This document shows, piece after piece, positions 18,082-25,240 of a stretch of 64,000 nucleotides of DNA. The stretch comes from Cristatella mucedo. Taxonomy: Eukaryota; Bryozoa; Phylactolaemata; Cristatellidae. The position numbers and the translations under genes are program-made. The notes under the pieces were generated by a model. That model saw only the letters and a list, made by a program, of their open reading frames with translations, searched no databases and was not told where the DNA came from. Position 1 is the stretch's first letter. Each line of letters begins with the position of its first letter. The DNA lies in assembly GCA_009760855.2 (NCBI GenBank), contig WPIO01000185.1, positions 1 through 64,000 of the forward strand, given 5' to 3'.

Positions 18082-19611
18082 ATGGCAAGTGCAGATATTA
18101 GTCATATACTCGAACTTGGAGATCCTGATTTTCCTGACTACAAACTTGAAGATTATCAATTTAGAGAGTTTCCTCAAGCTAATGGAAATGAGACTGATTT
18201 TATTACTAGTAAATTAGTTAGTTTCATTATTCCTGGTGAACAACAAACATGTTATGTTCTATCCGATAGTTGTCTTTTACTTGAAGAGCAAATACAAGTC
18301 CAGACTGCAGCTGGTGGAGCTTTTGCTGCTCCTCATAGAAATCTTGAATTCAGTCTTGTTAATAACGCTGCTGCATGGATTTTTAGCAGTATGAATATAA
18401 GACTTGGTACTGAAAATATTGAAAGCCTACCACTAAAGGAAAGAGTTGGGATTGTTTCAACACTAATGGGTCTTCTATGTTATCCAGAAAGTTATAACAG
18501 AATTGAAGGTCCTGCTACTGGATGGAGAAAAGATGAAGCAACTGGAATGAAAGATTTAGCTGATGGTCTTGCTTCTTATGTAAATCCTACTGCTTCTGGA
18601 TCTAGTGAGAGAAACATTGGATTTGTAGTTAGAAGAGGAATTATAAATAACACTGTTGATGAGGTTGGAAATTTCTGTATATCTTTGCCTCTAGCAAGAC
18701 ACTGGTTTTTGTGCTGATATGAATACAATTCTTTATAATATTCCATTTACACTTGATATGACAAGAGTTGGTGGATTTGATAAGGATATTATTTTGACTG
18801 GAGCAAGTGGAGGTACAAGTGATACTGCAAATACAATGGCTAGAAAATCTGTTAATGGAGCTGTAACAAAAGCAATAGCTAATGGTCAAGGTGTGTATAC
18901 TGCTTTCAGAACTGCAATGTCAAAAATGAGACTTGTTGCAGCATGTGTAACACCAACAGGAAGTATTCAAAGAGCACTTGCAGATATTTCAAGTGAGAAA
19001 TCAAAGAAAATTAAACTAAACTACAGAGTTAGACGTTATGAAAACATTACTTTAAATAATTTCAATCAAACCTTGGATTTACTCGAACATTAACAGTTCA
19101 AAATACAATTGATAAAATTAGATGGGTGATAGTTGCAGCTCAAAATGCCGATAAATATGATAGTTACACTGGTAATCTATGTACTTACAACCATTGTGAT
19201 ATTAAAAGTGTTTCAGTTTATGCTAATGGACATAAACCTTATCCTGCAATTCCAAGATCTAGTTTACCAAAACTTGGTAAGCATGCCCAAGCCTATATGG
19301 ATTTCACGACTTTCAGAAAACAATATCTTGGTGTTAATGAGCTTGATGGTCCTGATGGTGTTTCTTTCACAGAATGGATGTCACTTTATCCTATTCATGT
19401 TGTAGACTTGCAATATAATGATGAACCTCTTAGAATAACTTCTCGACTAGATGTAACTATTGAATTCAATAGTGCGGTTCCTGCTGGAACCACATTGCTA
19501 GTCCACTATTTGGCTATTTGTGAGATTACTGCTGAACTAACTTCGAATGGTAATGGTGCAAATTTCACTTGTAGCAAGGGCACAATGATTTACGATGGTA
19601 AAGATTTTTAA
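18082..19611 (+). pseudogene. mcp: Double jelly-roll major capsid protein (MCP), two frameshifts
   Basis: About 505 codons in three segments that start after TTATATAGAGAAGAA. Beta-rich throughout with the size and neighbourhood of Polinton hexon-type MCPs. An N-terminal jelly roll spans about 18082-18720, and the second runs to the end with the family-like terminal strands around SLYPIHVVDL and L-L-V-H-Y-L-A. Frame changes occur near 18700 (a T5 run) and near 19078. No internal TGA. It would form the trimeric capsomers. Only two small indels separate it from an open frame, so the copy is well preserved. Confidence 0.78.
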
Positions 19612-19634
19612 TAAAATTATAACAATAAAATAGA

Positions 19635-20234
19635 ATGCAAAAAAAGAATTTTACTCAGGGGTCTGATGATCGGAAAAAATCAATGTCTTTGAATATCGGA
19701 GGATCAGAAGTCTATTCTGTGTTAGGAAATGCTATGGTTTTTGGTAGTCAAACTGATTGTGATATTGAATTAATTGCTAATAGAAAACTAAAAAAATATA
19801 CTGCTAATTCTCAACCAATGCGTTTTCCTCAAATGTTTTTTGGTAAAGTTTTTGAATCAATCGTTGCTAAATATTTAGAGACGAAATTAAATAGAACTAT
19901 TGAAAATGCAAATGATTGCTTTACTAGTGATGGTGTTTATAGATATTCTCCAGATGGAATTATTGATCAAGATACACTAATTGAGATAAAGTGTTTATGG
20001 TCTAGAAGTATAGTAGAAGATTGTATTCCAAAACAATATTTAGCACAGTGCTTACTTGGCCTCCATGTTTTAAAACTAAGTAGATGTTTTTATAGTGAAT
20101 TTGAAATATTTGTACCTGGATTGAATTATGATGATATTCCTAAAGATTCTGTTGCAGCTGGAACAGTAAGGATTCCAACAATTTATGATTTTGATATGCC
20201 AATAAGAGAACCTTTGCTTATGTTTTTTGCTTAA
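19635..20234 (+). CDS. YqaJ/lambda-exonuclease-like PD-(D/E)xK nuclease
   Basis: 199 residues, ATG after AAAATAGA. The nuclease signature is complete: Glu in GKVFESIVAKYL (about residue 77), Asp in YSPDGIID, the E-x-K in LIEIKC, and a Gln in QYLAQCLLGLHVL. These enzymes resect 5' ends for strand annealing and are used by viruses in recombination and repair. Near the end a T6 run at 20222-20227 separates this frame from the next, and both halves may be one protein. Confidence 0.82.
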   Translation: MQKKNFTQGSDDRKKSMSLNIGGSEVYSVLGNAMVFGSQTDCDIELIANRKLKKYTANSQPMRFPQMFFGKVFESIVAKYLETKLNRTIENANDCFTSDGVYRYSPDGIIDQDTLIEIKCLWSRSIVEDCIPKQYLAQCLLGLHVLKLSRCFYSEFEIFVPGLNYDDIPKDSVAAGTVRIPTIYDFDMPIREPLLMFFA

Positions 20235-20454
20235 AGATGAAAAATACTTTGATTTTGAATTTGATATAATAAGTGATTATGGTAGATTTAACAATAAAAA
20301 TAGTTTTGGTTATGACATTAAATATTATATTAAAAAAGTAGAAATACAAGTGATAGATCCGTTTAGATTTGCAAGAATAGTACCAATTTTAAAACAAATA
20401 TTAGATAGAAGCAAAATATTAATCAATGAATATATAGAAAATGTCAAAATTTAG
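20227..20454 (+). CDS. Likely C-terminal part of the YqaJ-like nuclease
   Basis: 75 codons reading from TTG, overlapping the previous frame by 8 bp at a T6 run; no start motif precedes it. Lys/Asp/Tyr-rich alpha-beta sequence. Probably the C terminus of the preceding nuclease after a one-base indel, though a separate small protein cannot be excluded. Its stop overlaps the next gene's start motif. Confidence 0.5.
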   Translation: MLKDEKYFDFEFDIISDYGRFNNKNSFGYDIKYYIKKVEIQVIDPFRFARIVPILKQILDRSKILINEYIENVKI

Positions 20455-21297
20455 AGAGGAGGATTATGTTTCTAAAATTAATGGTATGATATTATCTGAT
20501 CTTAATGCAAATGGTAATAGAATTATAAATTTATCAGATCCAATTAATGACTCAGATGCTGTTACAAAATCTTATGCTGATTCTAAATTTGTTGCCAATT
20601 CGGGAACAACATTTAATCTTGGAGGAAAGACAATTACTAATTTAGCACCAGGTGTTAATCCTACAGATGCTGTTAATGTAAATCAAGTAAGTAATTATGT
20701 TAAGAAGACAGGCGATACAATGACTGGAGATTTAAACATGAATAGTTTTGCTGTAACATCTTCTTATTGGAATTCAGGTAATAATAATCCAGTAGTTTTG
20801 AAAGATGATTTTTGTGTTACATATGGTAGGATGAAGAGGGATGTTTGACTTAAAGCATTTCCTTCAACAACAAATATTGATATGGGTGGGTCTTCAATAA
20901 CAAATGTTGCAAATCCTGTTAATCCTCTGATGTTGCGACTAAATCTGATGTTGATAAAACAGTTAAAAAAATAACAGAAGTACTAGCTCTATCAATGGAT
21001 CTCAATGCAAAGAACTCAATACTAAATCTATCAACACCTTATTCATGGACAAATAAAACTGCACCACTTATAATGATATTAAATGTTATGGTTGTTGGAG
21101 CATCTAATTGTATGTTTCTAAAACCTAATACTGATACAGCTGCAGTATCTGGAGATGTAAGAGCAATAAATACTTCTCCAACAGGTGTGGATTTAAAGTA
21201 GTATGTTTATTTTACAAGATTACCGACAGAGTATTATTACATCGATACAACTGGAAAACTAAGAGTAAATATCTTGGTCAGTTATGTACCCTCCTGA
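20441..21297 (+). pseudogene. Tail-fibre-like protein D, broken
   Basis: Starts after ATATATAGAAA, overlapping the previous frame. Fibre repeats (N-L-S-D-P-I-N-D-S-D-A-V-T-K-S-Y-A-D and similar) fill the first ~170 codons and resemble fibres A-C. TGA at 20846 and TAG at 21199 interrupt otherwise open frame, and a one-base change near 20925 shifts it. The C-terminal ~90 codons are a small beta-rich head. Forward orientation and a place next to the integrase separate it from the other three fibres. Confidence 0.68.
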
Positions 21298-21404
21298 ATA
21301 GTATAAATGATATATTAAAACTATTAACTCCTTTAGCTTTGTTGCTTTACGTTTAACTTTAAGAATAGGGAATAGTTTTGATATAGAACAAATAGCTTCA
21401 TGGT

Positions 21405-21716
21405 CTAAACAATGATGTAATAAAGTAGAGCAACATTGTTTTTTAAGTGTTTCCTAACTAATGAATACAATTTAGTTGGTCTCTCTTTCTTAAATGAATT
21501 AGTATTTATGTTACAATAAGAACAAATTATAATTGCATCATTAAGCATAAGACTGGAATCAAATTCTGTTTCATTCATATCTTTATCACAGATATCACAA
21601 CGCATTTCATAATTTCTTTTTGGTCTCTTTTTTTCTTGATGACATTAAGGATGTTTTCCTTCTAGATAATCAGTCTCATTAAATCTATTTCAACATGTTT
21701 CACAAAATATTTCCAT
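21405..21716 (-). CDS. Small double zinc-finger protein with internal TGA and TAA
   Basis: 104 codons in one frame from the ATG at 21714-21716, interrupted by TGA (21690-21692) and TAA (21645-21647). Two similar halves: CETC ... NETDYLEGK ... C, then CDIC-x(3)-M-NETEF ... CSYC. Each half carries a CxxC-type zinc knuckle followed by N-E-T-(D/E). The internal similarity across both stops argues that they were once read through or are recent. Starts 10 bp from the divergent integrase. A transcription-factor or recombination role is only a guess. Confidence 0.55.
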
Positions 21717-21726
21717 TCTCTATAGA
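21717..21726. promoter_or_regulatory. 10-bp bidirectional promoter between zinc finger and integrase
   Basis: The two divergent ATGs (21714-21716 reverse, 21727 forward) are separated by only TCTCTATAGA. Its TCTATAGA core is a perfect palindrome and presents the TATAGA start motif to both genes. Confidence 0.6.
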
Positions 21727-22602
21727 ATGTCGTTTTTAACTCTAAATGAAAGAAAAAAAGAAGGTAAATTCAATCCTGACTCAGATATAAGTCAAGTATT
21801 CAAACCAAGGCCTAAGAAAATTCCACAAGGTTTCTGTAATATTGTTGGGCCTAATGAAAATCATCAAGCAGACATTTTATACATGCCTAATGATTCTGGA
21901 TATAAATATGCACTTAGTGTTATTGATGTTGCTAGTAGATTTAAAGATTCAAGACCTCTTAAAACAAAGACTTCTAAAGAAGTAACAAAAGCAATAACAG
22001 ATATTTACAATAAAGGTCCTTTGAAATGGCCAATAAAAATGACAGTTGATCCAGGATCAGAGCTTAAAGGAAAGTTTGCTAAAGAAATGAAAAATCATGA
22101 AGCAAAAATTATTGAAGGTACTAGTAAAAAGAGTGTTGCATTAGTTGAAAGAATGAATAGAACAGTTGCTGAGAGAGCATTTATTGCTCAATATGAAAAA
22201 GAAATAGAAAGTATAAACAAAGAAGAATATACTAGAAACAGAGAGTGGATTGATAATTGACCAAAGATTATTGATTATCTAAATAATAGTGTTACCAAAG
22301 CGATAGGTGACAAACCTGTTAAAGCGATAAAAAAAGAAAAAGTAAAACTAAAGAAACCAAAATATCATAGAAAAGTAGGAGAACAAGAACCATTATTAGA
22401 ACTTGAAACAACTGTTGGATATTTATTAGAACCAGGTCAAGGAGAAGATGAAAAAAGAAGAAGAGCTACAGATGCGATATGGAGTTTAAATAAACATACT
22501 ATTGTTAGAATAATGGTATTGCAAGAACAAGCTGTTAGATATTGGGTAAATGATGTTAAGAGAAGTTTTGTTAGAGAGGAATTACAAGTTGTTAAGCCTT
22601 AG
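21727..22602 (+). CDS. int: Retrovirus-like DDE integrase (rve), one internal TGA
   Basis: 291 sense-or-TGA codons in one frame. Catalytic triad: D49 in HQADILYM, D108 in TVDPGSEL, E141 in LVERMNRT, with the IDVASRF strand between. The C terminus (about 22400-22600) has an SH3-like DNA-binding pattern with D-A-I-W-S and F-V-R-E-E-L. It would insert the viral genome into host DNA using the TIRs. TGA at 22258-22260 sits in a helix N-x-P region after REWIDN and is the only lesion; about 113 more codons follow in frame. Starts after TCTATAGA. The N-terminal zinc-binding HHCC domain of retroviral integrases is not evident. Confidence 0.9.
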
Positions 22603-22993
22603 AAGAGTCTGGACTTTTTAATGGTTCAATTAATATTTCATCGAATTCTTCTTTAGTTACTTTATCGTCGTCTAATGCATCTACAATCTTTGAAGCTAAG
22701 TTATGATTAGCTTGAAGAGTAGATCTTTTCCTTCTATCAATTTGTGATATTGTACTATCTATTGAAATTATCATTGTTGATAGAGCACCTAATACCGTTA
22801 CTACGTGAGAAAGTTCCTCATGTTTTTGAATGTAAGTACTGGTTACTGTAATCGCAAGAGATATTAAGATACCTATAAATTGAAAAACATATTTAACTCT
22901 TATTAATTTAGTTAAGCAACCTTTAATTCTATCATTGTCTAAAAGTATTTGATTATACTTGGTATTTGCATATTTAGTTCGAAGGTCTGACAT
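22592..22993 (-). CDS. Two-helix membrane protein of unknown function
   Basis: 133 residues, intact, starting after AATATAGGAC. Two hydrophobic segments (about residues 34-54 and 64-82) separated by a short charged loop, flanked by basic and acidic tails, give a hairpin membrane protein with both ends on the same side. Its end overlaps the convergent integrase end by 11 bp. Could modify membranes during entry or egress; inference only. Confidence 0.6.
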   Translation of the reverse strand: MSDLRTKYANTKYNQILLDNDRIKGCLTKLIRVKYVFQFIGILISLAITVTSTYIQKHEELSHVVTVLGALSTMIISIDSTISQIDRRKRSTLQANHNLASKIVDALDDDKVTKEEFDEILIEPLKSPDSSKA

Positions 22994-23261
22994 TGTCCTA
23001 TATTAATAAAAATCGTTTTATCAATAGTATGATGTCATGTACTAAATTTAGACTGTTGGGAATTCCTGATATATCACGTGAGTAGGAGTTATCTTCCTTT
23101 CCAAAATGGCGTCTTGCGATGAAATAGCATTCGATTTCGATGATCAGTATTTTGATGACGATCTAGCAGTTGTAGAAGACATTACTGTGAGTGAATACTT
23201 GCAAATGTTTTCAAAAACGTTAGACGTTATCAATGACTCCATCGATTCGATGTTTAATGAG

Positions 23262-23680
23262 CTTGACATCTTTAACGGGTTGAGTTGGGTGAGACCCATC
23301 CAACAGCTCGAAAAGGATGGTATGAATGTATAATAATAATAATAATAATATTGCACTTGATAAAGCGCCCTCAGAGAACTAATCTCTTTCTAGGCGCTTT
23401 ACATCTCTAACAGGTTGAGTTGGGTGCGAACCATCCAACAGCCTGAGATTGATGGTGTGGATGTGAATGTATACATCCATAATGAGTTGAGTTGGGTGCG
23501 AACCATCCAACAGCTCGGAATTGATGTTGAGGATATGAATGTATACATCTATAATGAGTTGAGTTGGGTGCGAACCATCCAACAGCTCGGAATTGATGTT
23601 GAGGATATGAATGTATACATCTTTAACGGGTCGAGTTGGGTGCGAACCATCCAACAGCCCGGGATTGATGGTATGAATTC
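23262..23680 (+). repeat. 72-bp tandem repeats
   Basis: Unit of 72 bp with core GTTGAGTTGGGTGCGAACC, starting near 23278, 23413, 23485, 23557 and 23629. Copies 3 and 4 are nearly identical; the outer copies are divergent. The first copy is interrupted by a LINE tail. The period is a multiple of three, so the frame is kept. Confidence 0.9.
23331..23405 (-). mobile_element. Very short LINE 3' tail
   Basis: (ATT)n plus the family-1 terminal motif (TTGCACTTGATAAAGCGCCC). Only about 75 bp, inserted within a tandem-repeat unit. Confidence 0.85.
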
Positions 23681-23739
23681 GTTCTTTATCGTCTATTCTT
23701 TAACATTCTTGTTTAGTTCAAGGAGCGTAAGTATAAAGG

Positions 23740-23941
23740 TAAGCATTGCGGCGCGCAGGGGGGTGGGGTAGGGGTGGGGTAGTGGACAGGTGGAAGTTCA
23801 ATTGCAATGAGAACATTTTCAAATACATAATTTAAATCGGTCAGCTAGCCAGTTAATTTATTGGACCAATGGTTAACGTGCTTGCCTCCATACGTGAAGA
23901 GCACTAGATCGACTCTCAAAACAGTCTAAATATTTTTATTT
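23740..23941. other. G-rich stretch and degenerate tRNA-like segment before the right TIR
   Basis: A G-rich run (about 23750-23795) precedes a segment at 23862-23925 with a tRNA A-box-like TGGACCAATGGTTAACG and a weak B-box-like sequence. It may be a decayed SINE or tRNA relic. No coding frame supported. Confidence 0.35.
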
Positions 23942-24101
23942 ATTATATAGACATCAAACAACTTACTATATATAATGAAAGGTATGGAGAATAGGGTCTC
24001 GAGGATGACGGCAGCCATTAAATAAATCGGACGAAGATTATAATCGAACGAAGTGAGATTATTATATGAGGACGATTTATTTAATTGATGACGTCATCGA
24101 T
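23942..24101 (-). repeat. Right terminal inverted repeat with internal hairpin
   Basis: Reverse complement of 1-172, including the hairpin and the CRE-like palindrome at 24089-24096. The stem carries a few changes relative to the left copy (for example C to T in the A/T stretch), several of them on both arms, so the stem is largely kept. Pairing on both arms hints that the fold was under selection while the element was active. Confidence 0.92.
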
Positions 24102-24139
24102 CGAGCCCTAGGCTACATGCCATTCATTTTATATCTACT
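24099..24139 (+). repeat. Outward third copy of the TIR inner arm
   Basis: Immediately outside the right hairpin the sequence again resembles the inner arm. It shares TCGAG, CCCTA and a 17-base run (TTCATTTTATATCTACT, about 24122-24138) with left positions 123-139. The right end therefore reads inner arm, hairpin, outer arm in inverted order, an imperfect palindrome of about 180 bp. Either the true terminus is this longer palindrome, or a residue of a neighbouring inverted copy remains. Host repeat DNA follows from about 24140-24170. Confidence 0.75.
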
Positions 24140-24169
24140 TGGTTCAACTCCTTGGTTTGGTCGTTCAAT

Positions 24170-24415
24170 GGCGATGATGCATCCTTTTCAGCGGTCCTGA
24201 GCTGCTACTTCCATGCTACTCGCTACCTCGACTGCTCTCCTGACTCAGCTATGCTTCCCACTTTCTCTTTGTTGCGTGGGACGAAGTCTGTTGGCTACCG
24301 AATGCGTACCAAAAGCCGCTTAGGCTGTGAGTTCGCTAAACAAAACTCTCCTGGGTAACATCCACATGGTCTTTATGACTTCACTGTGGAGTTACAGACG
24401 GAGATACATTACATT
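24170..24415 (+). mobile_element. LINE family 2, 3' end, abutting the virus
   Basis: Matches 48545-48830 at high identity (shared CCGAATGCGTACC and GTGGAGTTACAGACGGAGATAC) and ends in an ACATTAC-like tail. It is the host sequence next to the right TIR, so the virus inserted in or beside this repeat. Confidence 0.8.
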
Positions 24416-25079
24416 GGTATGTGGAAGTGGGTCGATGACAATCAGTAGCCTCTACCTGAATCTTCCAAGCTGCATTCGTGCAGGTCGCATTCAGTGTCGA
24501 CAGCAGGCAGCCTTCACACCAAGCGCCGGCCTGGCTTTCAGAAGTTGATTTTCCTGAGCCAGTCAACATTGATATTGTCTACAACTTACAGCAATCGTGT
24601 TATTTCGACCCAACGACAGCGTAGGCAAGCACGCTATGAACTGACTGCTGTTCTTCTCCCTGGCACGGACTTACACTACTATACCTAGCTGCTCTCCAGC
24701 TGTCATAGCCACAGCTGAAAATGTATGACCCCGGCCTACCTGCCAATAAGGAACGCCCAATCGACTGAGCTAGCCTTCTCATCCGGCTGAGTTACGTCAG
24801 CACCACGTGGTAATGGCTGCTACCGACAGCGTTTTCGATGTACCGCCCAAAACCACTATCCCGGTACATACATTCAAAACAAAAATCAAAATCACGCACG
24901 CAAAACCGATGGTTGCTAAAAATGTTCGTCACTACAAGGGTTGTCAAAATGTAGCTGAGTTCCCGGTTGTCTAAGGCACACATGCTCTTCTGCCACTAGA
25001 TAAGCTAGGCTACTGAGGCAGCCAGCATTTACATCTTTCTCTTTACTTTTTGGGCAGAAATACAAATAGCTAGCGGGGG
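24416..25079. other. No gene recognised
   Basis: Host DNA without a supportable gene. Short open frames have no motif. A G10 run lies at about 25074-25083. Confidence 0.4.
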
Positions 25080-25240
25080 GGGGCTTAAATAAAGAATATG
25101 TCAGCGTAATCCTCAGAATGAAAAGACCTAAAAGTGAGTGACAAAACCTTGACGTCAAATCGCTGCTTGACTGGGAGCCAGTGCTGGTCGGCGAGAAGTC
25201 GTAGAATGTGGCAACTGCGATGCTAACAAAAGATAAGCCT
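25080..25240 (-). mobile_element. LINE family 1 fragment
   Basis: Reverse copy of the reverse-transcriptase C-terminal region (the stretch encoding HWLPV-type residues), also found at 28780 and 61600. Confidence 0.7.

Larger units (their letters stand above)
23106..23773 (+). pseudogene. Acidic protein with 24-residue repeats, split by a LINE tail
   Basis: ATG at 23106 without the element's start motif. The N-terminal ~50 residues are strongly acidic (Asp-rich) with a helical middle. From 23277 a 24-residue unit repeats: L-S-W-V-R-T-I-Q-Q-L-G-I-D-V-E-D-M-N-V-Y-I-x-N, five copies or parts. A 75-bp LINE tail at 23331-23405 sits inside the first repeat. Codon use is less A+T-rich than the rest of the element, suggesting a separate origin. 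No homologue recognised. Confidence 0.5.
1..24101. mobile_element. Endogenous Polinton/adintovirus-type DNA virus element
   Basis: A roughly 24.1-kb element bounded by inverted repeats. It carries the Polinton/adintovirus core set: protein-primed PolB, DDE integrase, FtsK/A32-type packaging ATPase, adenain-like protease, penton and double jelly-roll major capsid protein. It also has a PLA2-fold protein, an HNH endonuclease, a YqaJ-like nuclease and four tail-fibre-like proteins. Base composition is far richer in A+T than the flank, and the break falls at the right TIR. Host SINE and LINE copies are nested in it, so it is an old germline copy. The left flank lies outside the window, so a target-site duplication cannot be checked. 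Size fits Polintons (15-25 kb) and small adintoviruses. Confidence 0.93.

Noticed and set aside
23106-23130. LxCxE-like retinoblastoma-binding motif (A-S-C-D-E) in the acidic protein
   Set aside because: The essential Leu is missing; the small paralogues also have C-E pairs with wrong spacing.
23262-23680. CRISPR-like array
   Set aside because: The 72-bp units are contiguous, without unique spacers, and encode a repeat peptide.
1-24101. Firm claim of a reassigned genetic code
   Set aside because: Internal TAA codons and frameshifts coexist with the TGA codons, TAA and TAG clearly end many genes, and no homologue alignment is available. Kept as a hypothesis only.
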